64,000 bases of DNA from a candidate division Hyd24-12 bacterium UBA6080 (GCA_002436025.1 DIXM01000011.1:1-64000), one strand, 5' to 3'; counted from the first letter of the stretch, positions 33,041-42,878 are shown. Numbers and translations are program-made. Notes: generated by a model from the letters alone, not told the origin.

Positions 33041-34977
33041 CACAGAAAAAACAGGAAGAGTACGGCGCCGACTCTATTCAAGTTCTTGAGGGGCTCGATG
33101 CCGTCAGGAAGCGGCCGAGCATGTACATCGGGTCGACTTCCACCGCCGGGCTCCATCATCTTGTCTGGGAGGTGGTGGACAACAGCGTCGACGAAGCCCA
33201 GGCGGGGTTCTGCGACACTATTCGTGTTGCGCTGCTGCCCGATGGCAGCGTGTCGGTGGAAGACAACGGCCGGGGCATTCCCACCGACATTCACCAGAAA
33301 TCGGGAGTCTCAGCGGTCCAGGTCGTACTGACAACCCTTCACGCCGGCGGCAAGTTCGATGACAAAAGCTACAAGGTCTCGGGAGGCCTTCACGGCGTGG
33401 GAGTCAGCGTCGTCAACGCCCTTTCCGTAAGGCTCAGGGTTTCCATCGCAAAGGACGGCGCGCTGTTTTCGCAAACCTACTCGCGCGGGAAACCCGTAGA
33501 GCCCCTTCAGGAGGAGCCTCTCCCAAAGGGCCATCGATCCCGTGGAACCACGGTTACCTTCATGCCCGACGACCAGATCTTCGAAACCTGTGAATTCAGC
33601 TTCGAGCTGCTTTCCAAGCGCCTCAGGGAGCTGGCCTTCCTCAACAGCGGCCTGACGATTCTGCTTTTTGACGAGAGAACGGCGGAGAAAAGGGAGAAGA
33701 CCTTCCGCTACAACGGAGGCATAAGCTCATTCGTGGCGTTCCTCAATGAAAACCGTTCACCCCTTCATGAAACCCCCATCTACCTCTCGCGGGAAAGCAC
33801 GCTGGAAGATGGAAGCTACTTCAAGGTCGAGGCGGCCATTCAGTACAACTCCGCATATCAGGAGGATGTGTTCACCTTTGTCAACAACATCAACACCATA
33901 GACGGCGGCACTCATCTCACGGGCTTCCGGTCTGCCCTGACCAGGTGCCTCAACGACTACGCGACAAAGAACGGAATGTTCAAGAAGGCCGACGAAAGCT
34001 TCTCGGGCAACGACGTGAGGGAAGGTCTCGCGGCAGTTGTCAGCGTGAAGATCCAGAACCCCCAGTTCGAAGGCCAGACGAAAACAAGGCTTGGAAACCG
34101 TGAGGTGAAGGGCAACACTGAAAACATCGTCTATTCAGGCCTTGAGCAGTTCTTCGAAGAGAACCCGGCCACGGCACGCAAGATAGTGCTCAAATGCCTC
34201 GACACAAGCGCCGCTAGGCAGGCCGCAAGAAAGGCCAGGGAACTCACCCGAAGGAAGGGGGCCCTTGAAACAGCGTCACTTCCCGGGAAGCTGTCGGACT
34301 GCACCGTAAGAAACCCCGAAGAGGCAGAGCTTTTCATCGTCGAGGGGGACTCGGCAGGGGGCAGCGCAAAGCAGGGCAGAAAACGCTTCTTTCAGGCCAT
34401 ACTCCCACTTCGCGGAAAAGTGATAAACGTTGAGAAGGCCCCACTTCATAAAATACTTAACAACAACGAGATAAGAACCATGGTCACGGCCGTGGGAACG
34501 GGGATCGGTTCCGAGGATTTCGACATAGCGAAACTCCGGTACTACAAGATCATCATCATGACCGACGCCGACATTGACGGATCGCACATAAGAACACTTC
34601 TTCTCACATTTTTCTACCGTTACATGCCGCAGTTGATCGAAAAGGGAAACATTTACATCGCACAGCCTCCGCTCTACCAGGTTCGCTGGGGAAAGAGCCG
34701 CAGGTACATCTACGACGACAGGGACCTAAAAACCCTTCTTGCTTCGATCGAAGAACAGAAGGCGACAATACAGAGGTACAAGGGGCTTGGAGAGATGAAC
34801 CCCGAGCAGTTGTGGTCCACGACCATGAACCCCGAAACAAGGAAGCTTCTCAAAGTCATGATGGAAGATTCCGTCGAGGCGAACCACGTGTTTTCCACAC
34901 TCATGGGCGACGAGGTGGAGCCCAGACGCAGGTTCATCCTTGAGCATGCCGGGGAGGTGAGAAATCTCGATGTCTGA
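33037..34977 (+). CDS. gyrB: DNA gyrase subunit B
   Basis: 646 residues. The GHKL ATPase domain has EVVDNSVDEA, VEDNGRGIP and the GGLHGVGVSVVNAL lid; the transducer follows; the TOPRIM domain has EGDSAGGSAKQGR and MTDADIDGSHIRTLLLTF; and a C-terminal tail includes QRYKGLGEMNPEQLWSTTM. There is no proteobacterial-type insert. TTG start inside the dciA stop (TTGA) and 8 nt overlap with gyrA at the 3' end. Confidence 0.97.
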   Translation: MTQKKQEEYGADSIQVLEGLDAVRKRPSMYIGSTSTAGLHHLVWEVVDNSVDEAQAGFCDTIRVALLPDGSVSVEDNGRGIPTDIHQKSGVSAVQVVLTTLHAGGKFDDKSYKVSGGLHGVGVSVVNALSVRLRVSIAKDGALFSQTYSRGKPVEPLQEEPLPKGHRSRGTTVTFMPDDQIFETCEFSFELLSKRLRELAFLNSGLTILLFDERTAEKREKTFRYNGGISSFVAFLNENRSPLHETPIYLSRESTLEDGSYFKVEAAIQYNSAYQEDVFTFVNNINTIDGGTHLTGFRSALTRCLNDYATKNGMFKKADESFSGNDVREGLAAVVSVKIQNPQFEGQTKTRLGNREVKGNTENIVYSGLEQFFEENPATARKIVLKCLDTSAARQAARKARELTRRKGALETASLPGKLSDCTVRNPEEAELFIVEGDSAGGSAKQGRKRFFQAILPLRGKVINVEKAPLHKILNNNEIRTMVTAVGTGIGSEDFDIAKLRYYKIIIMTDADIDGSHIRTLLLTFFYRYMPQLIEKGNIYIAQPPLYQVRWGKSRRYIYDDRDLKTLLASIEEQKATIQRYKGLGEMNPEQLWSTTMNPETRKLLKVMMEDSVEANHVFSTLMGDEVEPRRRFILEHAGEVRNLDV

Positions 34978-37423
34978 CGATGCAAGGATCCAGCCCATAG
35001 AGCTTGAAGTTGAGATGAAGCGCTCATACCTCGACTATTCCATGAGCGTGATCGTCAGCCGGGCGCTCCCCGATGTGCGCGATGGCCTGAAACCCGTTCA
35101 CAGGCGCATCCTTTACAGCATGTACGAACAGAAGCTGACCCACCAGAGGGCATTCAAGAAGTCGGCCACGGTGGTGGGCGATGTGCTCGGCAAGTACCAT
35201 CCCCACGGCGACTCATCGGTGTACGACGCAATGGTGCGCATGGCTCAGGGGTTCTCCCTTCGTCATCCGCTGGTCGACGGCCAGGGTAACTTCGGCTCGA
35301 TGGACGGCGACCCGGCAGCGGCCTACAGGTACACCGAGGCCCGCATGGCAAGCATCGGCGAGGAGATGCTGCGGGATATCGATCAGAACACGGTTGACTT
35401 CCAACCCAACTTCGACCAGAGACTTTCGGAGCCGACCGTCCTTCCCTCGGGCTTTCCAAACCTTCTTGTGAACGGTTCGTCCGGCATCGCGGTGGGCATG
35501 GCCACCAACATACCGCCGCACAACCTCCGTGAGATCATTGAAGCCCTGCTTCTGCTCATAGAAGATCCGCAAACAGGCGACGAGCAGCTGCTCAGCGTGG
35601 TCAAGGGGCCGGACTTTCCCACCGGGGCCCGGATCATGGGCACCGGTGGCATCCGAAAAGCCTACCTGACCGGGCACGGCAGAATAGTAATCAGGGCTGT
35701 CTCCCACATGGAGACCGTGTCGGGGCGCGAGTGCATAATAGTGACCGAGATCCCCTACCAGGTCAACAAGGCAAGGCTGATCGAATCCATCGCGGACCTC
35801 GTCAAGGACAAGAAGCTCACGGGAATCGCCGATCTGCGCGACGAGTCGGACCGGGAAGGCACCAGGATTGTCATAGTTCTGAAACGCGAGGCCATTGCCG
35901 ACGTGGTTCTCAACCAGCTCTACAAGCACAGCGCCATGGAACTCTCGTTCGGAGCCAACATGCTGGCGCTGGTCGACCAGCTTCCAAAACGCCTCACACT
36001 GAGACGGATGCTCGAGCTCTACATCGAGCACAGACACGAAGTCATCCTTCGCAGAAGCCAGTTCCAGCTGGAGAAGGCCGAAGCAAGGGCCCACATTCTC
36101 GAGGGCCTGCTCATAGCACAGGACAACATAGACGAAGTGGTCCGGACAATAAGGGCCTCGGCCACGCAGGAAGTGGCCAAGGCCCGCCTGATGGAGTCAT
36201 TCGGTCTATCCGAGCTGCAGGCCCAGGCAATCCTCGAGATGCGCCTGGGCAGGCTCACGGCGCTCGACCGTGATGCGCTCAGACAGGAACTTCAGGACCT
36301 TTTGGTACTGATCGGCGAACTCAGGGTCCTTCTGGCGAGCCGCCAGGCCAGGCTTGCCGTTGTCGCGGCAGAGCTGCGGGAGGTCTCCGAGAAATGGGGC
36401 GACGACCGCCGAACAAGTATCTCTCCCCATGGTGTCGACAGTTTTGAGGACGAGGACATGGTGCCCGACGACCCCATGGTCATAATGCTCTCCCACAAGG
36501 GGTACATCAAGCGCCTCTCCATCGATACCTGGCAGAGCCAGAACCGCGGCGGACGGGGCAAGACCGGCGTGATTACCAGGGAAGAGGACTTCCTCGACCA
36601 GGTCTTCACCGCGTCGAACCACACTTACATCCTGTTCTTCACCAACCAGGGAAGATGCTACTGGCTGAAGGTTTTCAGGATCCCCGAGGCCGGGCGCAAC
36701 ACACTGGGCAAAGCTCTTGTGAACCTGGTCGAACTGAACCCCGGCGAAAGGCCTGTGGCAAGGGTGTGCGTGAACGACTTCAACCGTAGCGCCCACATTG
36801 CGATGGTCACCAGCGAGGGCATGGTAAAGAAGAGCCCCCTTGCTTCCTACAGCAGACCCCGAAAGGGAGGGATCAAGGCTGTCAGGCTCTCCGAGGGCGC
36901 CGAGCTTGTGAGCGCTCTGATGACCACCGGAAACGACCATCTCCTGATCGGGACCGCACGGGGCAAGGCAATTCATTTCTCTGAAAAAGAGATCCGACCA
37001 ATGTCCCGCGACACCATGGGTGTCCGTGGAATAAGCCTTGGAAGCGGGGACAGGGTTGTGGGGATGACAAGTGTCAATCCGGGGGACAGGATCCTCACCG
37101 TGACCAGGAACGGCTACGGCAAGTTCACTCCCGCATCGGCTTACAGGATCACACACCGGGGCGGTCTTGGGATCAGGAACGTTTCAACGGGCGAAAGGAA
37201 CGGCGAGGTAGTTGTGGTAGGCATCGCCGATTCGGAAGACGAGATCCTTCTTGTATCCGCGGGAGGCATCGCAATAAGGCTTCGGGCGGAGGATGTGAGG
37301 GAGATCGGCAGAAACACGATGGGCGTGAAGCTTATGAGCCTTTCCGAGGGAGACAGGATTTCCGATGCGGCCATACTGTCCCCTGAAAGCGTCAGAAGAT
37401 GCACGGAAACCGAAGCTGAATGA
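34970..37423 (+). CDS. gyrA: DNA gyrase subunit A
   Basis: 817 residues. The catalytic tyrosine is Y121 (AAYRYTEARM). The quinolone-resistance region HPHGDSSVYDAMVRMAQ keeps S82 and D86, equivalent to E. coli S83 and D87, so no classic resistance change is present. The C-terminal beta-pinwheel carries a GyrA box (QNRGGRGKTG near residue 525), which separates it from ParC. ATG start 8 bases before the gyrB stop; its own stop overlaps the next gene (ATGA). Confidence 0.97.
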   Translation: MSDDARIQPIELEVEMKRSYLDYSMSVIVSRALPDVRDGLKPVHRRILYSMYEQKLTHQRAFKKSATVVGDVLGKYHPHGDSSVYDAMVRMAQGFSLRHPLVDGQGNFGSMDGDPAAAYRYTEARMASIGEEMLRDIDQNTVDFQPNFDQRLSEPTVLPSGFPNLLVNGSSGIAVGMATNIPPHNLREIIEALLLLIEDPQTGDEQLLSVVKGPDFPTGARIMGTGGIRKAYLTGHGRIVIRAVSHMETVSGRECIIVTEIPYQVNKARLIESIADLVKDKKLTGIADLRDESDREGTRIVIVLKREAIADVVLNQLYKHSAMELSFGANMLALVDQLPKRLTLRRMLELYIEHRHEVILRRSQFQLEKAEARAHILEGLLIAQDNIDEVVRTIRASATQEVAKARLMESFGLSELQAQAILEMRLGRLTALDRDALRQELQDLLVLIGELRVLLASRQARLAVVAAELREVSEKWGDDRRTSISPHGVDSFEDEDMVPDDPMVIMLSHKGYIKRLSIDTWQSQNRGGRGKTGVITREEDFLDQVFTASNHTYILFFTNQGRCYWLKVFRIPEAGRNTLGKALVNLVELNPGERPVARVCVNDFNRSAHIAMVTSEGMVKKSPLASYSRPRKGGIKAVRLSEGAELVSALMTTGNDHLLIGTARGKAIHFSEKEIRPMSRDTMGVRGISLGSGDRVVGMTSVNPGDRILTVTRNGYGKFTPASAYRITHRGGLGIRNVSTGERNGEVVVVGIADSEDEILLVSAGGIAIRLRAEDVREIGRNTMGVKLMSLSEGDRISDAAILSPESVRRCTETEAE

Positions 37424-40400
37424 CAAGCAAGGATGCACTGAAACAGATGCTCGCCACCTGGCTTTCAGTGCATGGCGAAGACGCAGCTTCACCCCCGTCG
37501 GTATCCGTTCCCGCGCTGCCGGTGGTACAGCCCGAGCTTCTCTCCACCGGACCGGCCACCACTGCCGCCCTGTCAGTTCTGCCCCTCTTCAAGACGCACG
37601 GAGAGCTGACCCCCCTCGCGGCATCGCTGCTGGCGGGAATGGATACCGCAGCCGCGGGCTCGGTTTTCAGAGCCTTCAAGCAAATGGCATCACCACCGCT
37701 GAACGCCGGGCTGACCCGGGACTGGTTTGCAGCACTGCACCTTCTGCCACGAAACCTGTGGCGTGTTGGAGTGGACGGCTATGCAAGCCTTGCGGCAGCC
37801 TTTCCCGGATCCGGGAAGGGCAGCGGAAGGATTGATCTCGCTCAGGCCCTGGCGTGCTGGTACAGGGTTCTCAGAAGCAGCGGCGATGGCAACCTGGGCG
37901 AAGAAGCCGCCACCTTCTGTCTTGAACTTGCCCGTGCGCTGCCGGGGCACTTCCCCTACCTCTGCGACAGGCTCTCAGCCGGGGGTGATGAGGTTCATGA
38001 AGCCCTGAAGAAAGCCACGGACTTTCCCGGTGTGACCGAGAACAACAGGGCCGTTCTCATTGACTTCGCTGCAGACCTGGGCTGGCTTTATCCCGGTGAT
38101 GAATTCGCCCCGATCTGGGAGATAGTCGCACGCAGGGGTATGCCGATTTACAGAAGGATCGCCGAGGGCATGGCACCGATCGGATCCCTGCGCTTCTTTT
38201 GCGGCGCTATGAGAGCCCTGAGGAAACGCAGGGGGATCGCCGAGTTTCTCTCCGAAGAGAGGGTTCACCGCGCCATGGTACTTTTCAGGACCGATGACCC
38301 CGGGGTTGTTTCAGCGGTGCTCAACTCGAGCCCCGTCGCCTGCAGCCATCTCGATTCCCAGATGGAGATAGACCTGGCCGTAGAGCTCCTTTCCATAAGG
38401 ATCTCGGGCAGCGAAAACCCGTTCAAACTGGGAGAGCTTTTCATCGAAATGGTGGACACTGCCCAGAAGGGAATAACCTATCAGGGTCTCATCAAGTTCC
38501 TTTCCGGGATGCAGGGCAGGATTGAGGGCGAACCCCTGGTCTTCGTCAACGGCTACCTTTCCGATGCCGGCGAGGGCAGTTCATACACCGCGGTCGATGT
38601 CATGAGGCTTTACCGTATTACAGAGCGGGTGCTCTCCGCGGGCCGGACCCCCGACCGGAAAAGCCTCAGAACCGTCTTCCGCGCCCTTGATGGAGCGCCC
38701 TCGGGACGAAAGGGCCTTGCTCTGCTGGAACGGGCCATGATCCGGAGCGGCAGCCACCAGCTTCACCTTGCGGCAGTCGCCTCACTCCTTGTGCGGATGG
38801 CCCCCGATGACGACACGGCTGCGTATCTCCACCGAACCCACTCCATCGCGGACATTTTCGCCCTGCTCACCCCGGTTGACAGGGGAAAACTGTCGTCCGG
38901 GCTCGCTCCGGCATGGATGGAGAGGCTGCTCGACGAGCAGCCCGAAGCGGAAAAGACCGTCATTCAGTTCCTTGGAAGGGTCGAGGATCCATCCAGGAGG
39001 CTCAGGTTCCTTGAGATGGTCGTGACCCCCCTGATGCAGGAAGTGAGCCCCTCCGAGCCACTCTTCAGGGATTGTCTTGCCTTCGCCGTCACCGGCTACA
39101 ATTCGGCCCCCGAACAGGACAGGCTCAGGGAGGCCGAAAACCTGACACTGCAAAGGGTTTTCCGGGCGGGCGGGCGGGTCGCCGCCCTCGATCTGCTGAT
39201 GCAGGATTTCCTCACCCTTCCAGGCCTTTCAAGACAGCGTTCCGAAGAGCTGTTGTCGGGCATCCGCGCCGTCTGCGACCGGTTCAGCCGACAAGCCGTG
39301 TGGCAGGAAGGGTTCGACGCCATTTTCTCGACTTTCCTCGACCAGGGGATAAGAAGGATACTGAACGCCTTCATGGAAGTCCCCGATGCCCTTGATACCG
39401 TGAACAACCCTTTCATCGCCCGGCTTGCGGACAAGCTCATGCCGGTCAGGGCGTCGGGAGCGGGAGTGTCCACGGGCGCCGGCAGGTCAGCCATGGCTTT
39501 CTTCACCGAGGTCCTGCCCGAAAGCATTTTTTTCTACCACAGGCAGCTCGGGAACCTGGCAGGATTTCTGGAAAACGCCATAGAGCTTGCCCAGAGAAGT
39601 ATCGGGGGAATACCCGCAGGCGATGATTTTCTTCTGCATCTCGCATCCGAGATACAACAGAGCAGGGCGTTAGAGCTATCCACAGGTCTCGAGGCCTGGC
39701 TGCTGGGAAGCCCGGCACCCACCGCCGAGACGGACCATTTCACCCCCGAGGACATCCTCTCATCATGGTCGGGCATTCACGAAGCCAGGGAGGTTCCAAG
39801 GAAACGGATCGGCGGGGTCACTGCGCTGATAACATCTTCAGGCGCCCGCAGGGAGGAGCTTCTCAGGATATGCTCCGAACTGAGCGCCGGAATGGCGGCC
39901 TCTTCTGTCCCGGGAGGCGATTCGCTCTCATACCAATGCGACCGGGAAGCCCTTATGAAACTTAAAACCCTGCTTGGCGACCGAAGGGACCCTCTCGATT
40001 TCTTCATGGAATTGAGAAGGGGAAGACCTCAGGCAGGCGATGAAAAAGCCACTTCGGAGTTGTCCGAGGCGGCCCTCCACTCCGGGGCCGACCCCGTTCA
40101 GGCCTGGACGGCCCGGACCCTTCCCCCGATCCTGAACTGCGCGCTGATGATACTGATGGCCGAACCCACCGATCCCGAGAAGACCATCCAGACTGCGCGT
40201 TCAATAGTGGAAGTTGTCGAGTTCCTCGGTGCGGACAGCGCATCCGAACTTCTTCTCATGGTCGCGGGCAGCCTCTCTTCCGCAGTTTTTCCGGGCCAGT
40301 CCTCCGATCTTTTGGAAAGACAGCTGTTCGGGCCCATGTGGAAGACACGTGCCCTTGACAGGATCGAGCTTCTGCTGGCCGGCCGCGACCAGAGAATAGG

Positions 40401-40974
40401 GCTTCTCGACCTTCTTCTTGAAAGGCTGTCCCTCGAATCCGGGACTCCCGAGCGGGCATCCTTCGTACGGAAGTACGGTACGATGTTCGTCTGCGTATGG
40501 GGTTACATTCTCGAAGCCCCCTTCCCGAACGCCGAGAACATCCTTCCTGCAGCACTTGAGGACTCATGGGTCTTCTCGGGCGGAGCCACGACACCCCAGT
40601 ACCCTGCAGCTCTTCAGGAGATAAACGACCTGGTCAGGGACGAGGTCAGAAAACAACGGCACGCCCACGGGGTGGTCACCGATGAGGAAGCACGGGAGAT
40701 CAGCGCGGACATGCGCCGCAGGTACAGGGACAACGCCGACTCGGTGGCGATCCTGCTCCGCTGGACGGTCGACCCCTCAAGGGAGGACCTGCTCAGGCTC
40801 CTGGAGGAGAATGAAAAGCTTCTGCAGGCCGTAAGTGCCGACCAGGAGCTGCTTCACCTTTTGGACATGTTCGGCAACCGGAAAGACATAATGGAGAAGG
40901 CAGCTTCCCTCGCGGGGGATCCCATGAAGCTCAAGAAAGTCCTGCTCGCGGTATCCCGGAGGAAGAATGGCTGA
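37420..40974 (+). CDS. Very large (1184 aa) protein of unknown function in the gyrase operon
   Basis: 1184 residues and no family I recognise. There is no signal peptide and no convincing membrane segment. The sequence is rich in Ala, Leu, Arg and Glu and reads as long runs of amphipathic helices, with a Pro/Ser/Val-rich patch at about 24-35, suggesting an alpha-solenoid-like cytoplasmic scaffold. No nucleotide-binding, Cys-rich or nuclease motif is visible. The ATG overlaps the gyrA stop (ATGA), and its own end overlaps the asparaginase start by 8 nt, so it should be expressed with gyrase. Codon use looks like that of its neighbours. A helper of chromosome or membrane organisation is only a guess. 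Confidence 0.75.
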   Translation: MTSKDALKQMLATWLSVHGEDAASPPSVSVPALPVVQPELLSTGPATTAALSVLPLFKTHGELTPLAASLLAGMDTAAAGSVFRAFKQMASPPLNAGLTRDWFAALHLLPRNLWRVGVDGYASLAAAFPGSGKGSGRIDLAQALACWYRVLRSSGDGNLGEEAATFCLELARALPGHFPYLCDRLSAGGDEVHEALKKATDFPGVTENNRAVLIDFAADLGWLYPGDEFAPIWEIVARRGMPIYRRIAEGMAPIGSLRFFCGAMRALRKRRGIAEFLSEERVHRAMVLFRTDDPGVVSAVLNSSPVACSHLDSQMEIDLAVELLSIRISGSENPFKLGELFIEMVDTAQKGITYQGLIKFLSGMQGRIEGEPLVFVNGYLSDAGEGSSYTAVDVMRLYRITERVLSAGRTPDRKSLRTVFRALDGAPSGRKGLALLERAMIRSGSHQLHLAAVASLLVRMAPDDDTAAYLHRTHSIADIFALLTPVDRGKLSSGLAPAWMERLLDEQPEAEKTVIQFLGRVEDPSRRLRFLEMVVTPLMQEVSPSEPLFRDCLAFAVTGYNSAPEQDRLREAENLTLQRVFRAGGRVAALDLLMQDFLTLPGLSRQRSEELLSGIRAVCDRFSRQAVWQEGFDAIFSTFLDQGIRRILNAFMEVPDALDTVNNPFIARLADKLMPVRASGAGVSTGAGRSAMAFFTEVLPESIFFYHRQLGNLAGFLENAIELAQRSIGGIPAGDDFLLHLASEIQQSRALELSTGLEAWLLGSPAPTAETDHFTPEDILSSWSGIHEAREVPRKRIGGVTALITSSGARREELLRICSELSAGMAASSVPGGDSLSYQCDREALMKLKTLLGDRRDPLDFFMELRRGRPQAGDEKATSELSEAALHSGADPVQAWTARTLPPILNCALMILMAEPTDPEKTIQTARSIVEVVEFLGADSASELLLMVAGSLSSAVFPGQSSDLLERQLFGPMWKTRALDRIELLLAGRDQRIGLLDLLLERLSLESGTPERASFVRKYGTMFVCVWGYILEAPFPNAENILPAALEDSWVFSGGATTPQYPAALQEINDLVRDEVRKQRHAHGVVTDEEAREISADMRRRYRDNADSVAILLRWTVDPSREDLLRLLEENEKLLQAVSADQELLHLLDMFGNRKDIMEKAASLAGDPMKLKKVLLAVSRRKNG

Positions 40975-41941
40975 CAGAATACTTGTTCTTTCCACGGGCG
41001 GCACTATCGAGATGGCTCCCGGTCAAAGGGGACTTGTCATAGGACCCGGCATGGAGTTCGACAGGAGGTCGGCGGGGATTCCCGAAAGCATTGAATTGTT
41101 CAACGAGAGAAAGTTCAGCCTTCCCAGCCCACACATGACACCGGCCCACATGCTTTTGCTCACCACCAGGCTAGTGGAGATCGAGGCGTCCCGCCAGTAC
41201 CGTGGAGTGGTGGTGACCCATGGCACCGACACTCTCGAGGAAAGCGCCTTCCTTTGCGACCTTCACCTCCGGGGAACGACGCCGGTGGTGTTCACCGCAG
41301 CAATGAGAAGCCCGGGTGAGCTTGGGGTGGATGGCCCGCGTAACCTCAGGGCGGCCATTCTAACCGCAAGTTCCGAAATTCATGATTTCGGAGTGACCGT
41401 TGTTCTGGGCGACGAGATCCACGCCGCCGGTCGGGTAACAAAAACATGTACTTCAAACACGAGCAGTTTTTCATCACCCGGTTACGGTCCCCTGGGCTTC
41501 GTTGATGAAGACGGCGTCATTCTTCATAGAAAGCCCCTCTGGAGGCTTACAATGCCACCTGGCCCTGTAACGCTGGACACCAGGGTGGGTCTTGTGCGGT
41601 GTGCGTCCGGCTTTGGCGGGGAACTGGTCGACTACCTGTCCGACCAGGGGTACAAAGGCATTGTGATCGAGGCCTTCGGGCGCGGAAACGTGCCGCCGGA
41701 AACCGCTTCCGCAGTGAAAAGGGCCATCGGGGCCGGCATTATTGTCGTGATCACAAGCCGGTGTTACGAGGGCAGGGTTCTGGGAGTGTACGCCTACGAG
41801 GGTGGATGCGTTGATCTGATCGAAGCCGGGGCCATCACAGCGGGAGACATGCAGGGCCACAAGATCCGCCTGCTGTTGATGTCGGCTCTGGGCCGCGGGA
41901 TGAGTGCCGAAGGCATACGTGAACTGCTGGGGCGCCTTTGA
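40967..41941 (+). CDS. Type I-like L-asparaginase
   Basis: 324 residues. Both catalytic motifs are present: LVLSTGGTIEM near the N-terminus (first nucleophile threonine in TGGTI) and VVVTHGTDTLEESA (second Thr-Asp-Lys site region, HGTDT). There is no signal peptide, so it should be cytoplasmic, hydrolysing asparagine to aspartate and ammonia. ATG overlaps the preceding giant gene by 8 nt. Glutaminase or tRNA-dependent amidotransferase (GatD) activity cannot be excluded; no GatE is adjacent. Confidence 0.9.
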   Translation: MADRILVLSTGGTIEMAPGQRGLVIGPGMEFDRRSAGIPESIELFNERKFSLPSPHMTPAHMLLLTTRLVEIEASRQYRGVVVTHGTDTLEESAFLCDLHLRGTTPVVFTAAMRSPGELGVDGPRNLRAAILTASSEIHDFGVTVVLGDEIHAAGRVTKTCTSNTSSFSSPGYGPLGFVDEDGVILHRKPLWRLTMPPGPVTLDTRVGLVRCASGFGGELVDYLSDQGYKGIVIEAFGRGNVPPETASAVKRAIGAGIIVVITSRCYEGRVLGVYAYEGGCVDLIEAGAITAGDMQGHKIRLLLMSALGRGMSAEGIRELLGRL

Positions 41942-42007
41942 GGCATTGGCCCCCGACGGTTCACCGGATTAGGTTAGCAGCTGCGGGAGACTCACCACGG
42001 AGGGTGT

Positions 42008-42358
42008 ATGGCACGGATTCACGAAGGGTTCACCATTGCGGTGATACCCCATTCAGCACACGGCAAACGGCGTGAACTTCGTGTATCCGGAGCGGGAGCA
42101 CCTCTGTTTCGAACCGCCGTGGTGCTTGTGGCGATCGCAATAGCTGCCTCTGTTTACATTTCAGTATCGGGGGCGGTGGGGCAGTCCAGGCAGGCGGTGC
42201 TTAACCGTCGTATCGAGAGCCTGGAGGATTCCCTTGCCATTGCCGCGGACATAAGCACCCGCCTGGCATCGATCGAAGAGAAGCTGGAAGAGATAAGAGC
42301 CACCAGAAGGGTGATAGAGAACCTGGCCACGCAGGGCGCCCCTCCGGCGGATCAGTGA
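42008..42358 (+). CDS. Short membrane coiled-coil protein resembling the N-terminus of bactofilin-linked M23 peptidases
   Basis: 116 residues. The start (FTIAVIPHSAHGKRRELRVSG) matches the cytoplasmic lead-in I associate with M23/LytM peptidases encoded beside bactofilins. One membrane helix (about 36-58) and a periplasmic coiled coil (about 65-105, IESLEDSLAIAADI...LEEIRATRRVIENL) follow. The LytM metallopeptidase domain expected after the coiled coil is missing: the protein stops 12 bases before the bactofilin gene. Possibly a minimal anchor linking bactofilin to the envelope. ATG with GGAGGGTGT upstream. Function inferred from layout. Confidence 0.7.
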   Translation: MARIHEGFTIAVIPHSAHGKRRELRVSGAGAPLFRTAVVLVAIAIAASVYISVSGAVGQSRQAVLNRRIESLEDSLAIAADISTRLASIEEKLEEIRATRRVIENLATQGAPPADQ

Positions 42359-42370
42359 CGGGAGAAGGAA

Positions 42371-42730
42371 GTGGGAAGAGAAGACACCGGAAACGCGATC
42401 AACTCCATCATCGGCGCAGGCAGCTCCGTGAACGGCATATTGAACATTCAGGGCGGATTGAGGGTGGACGGGCTTGTGGATGGTGAGGTCAGCGTTTCCG
42501 CAACCCTCACCGTGGGCCACGAGGGCCGGATCAAGGGCGAGATAACCGTTGCCCAGGCGGTCATCGGCGGAACGATCAACGGCACGATCAGAGCTGAGAA
42601 CCAGCTCGAACTTCAGAACGGCTCCCGGGTCGAGGGCGATATTTTTACAAGAAGCCTGGTCATCGAAGAGGGAGTCTTCTTTCAGGGACACTGCAGCATG
42701 AGCGGCAAAGAGGGTTCGCAGAAGGGCTGA
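42371..42730 (+). CDS. Bactofilin
   Basis: 119 residues, a single bactofilin (DUF583) beta-helix domain: GSSVNGILNIQGGLRVDGLVDGEV, LTVGHEGRIKGEITVAQAVIGGTINGTI, and ENQLELQNGSRVEGDIFTRSLVIEEGVFFQG show the repeating turns. Bactofilins polymerise without nucleotide and scaffold cell-wall enzymes or chromosome-segregation proteins. The start is GTG at 42371 with GGAGAAGGAA upstream. Probably co-transcribed with the preceding membrane coiled-coil protein. Confidence 0.92.
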   Translation: MGREDTGNAINSIIGAGSSVNGILNIQGGLRVDGLVDGEVSVSATLTVGHEGRIKGEITVAQAVIGGTINGTIRAENQLELQNGSRVEGDIFTRSLVIEEGVFFQGHCSMSGKEGSQKG

Positions 42731-42878
42731 CCCGGGGGATTGTGGAAAACCGACCCTCTGCGTTGATAACTCCTTATGATATTATTGCACATTTATTTAC
42801 GTGTGTTTTCTCAAGCTGTTTGGCATATGATATCCACAACTGCACTGTTGCCAGTGTCCAGCGAAAGGGTGGAATCAC
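42731..42878. other. AT-rich intergenic region with DnaA-box-like motifs
   Basis: A 148-bp gap that is strikingly AT-rich (about 42770-42835) in a GC-rich neighbourhood. It contains TGTGGAAAA (42741-42749), CGTTGATAA (42761-42769) and ATATCCACA (42830-42838); the last is one base from the DnaA-box consensus. The promoter of the V-ATPase operon must lie here, but I see no convincing -35/-10 pair. Confidence 0.5.

Noticed and set aside
34881..34896. CACGTG core in gyrB as a third parS site
   Set aside because: Flanking bases (GAAC and TTTTCC) do not fit the GTTTC/GAAAC arms of parS.
34888..34898. TTTTCCACA in gyrB as a DnaA box
   Set aside because: An isolated relaxed match inside coding sequence with no cluster around it.
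36206..37156. 316-codon open frame antisense to gyrA
   Set aside because: Overlaps the C-terminal pinwheel of gyrA, with no ribosome binding site or motif.
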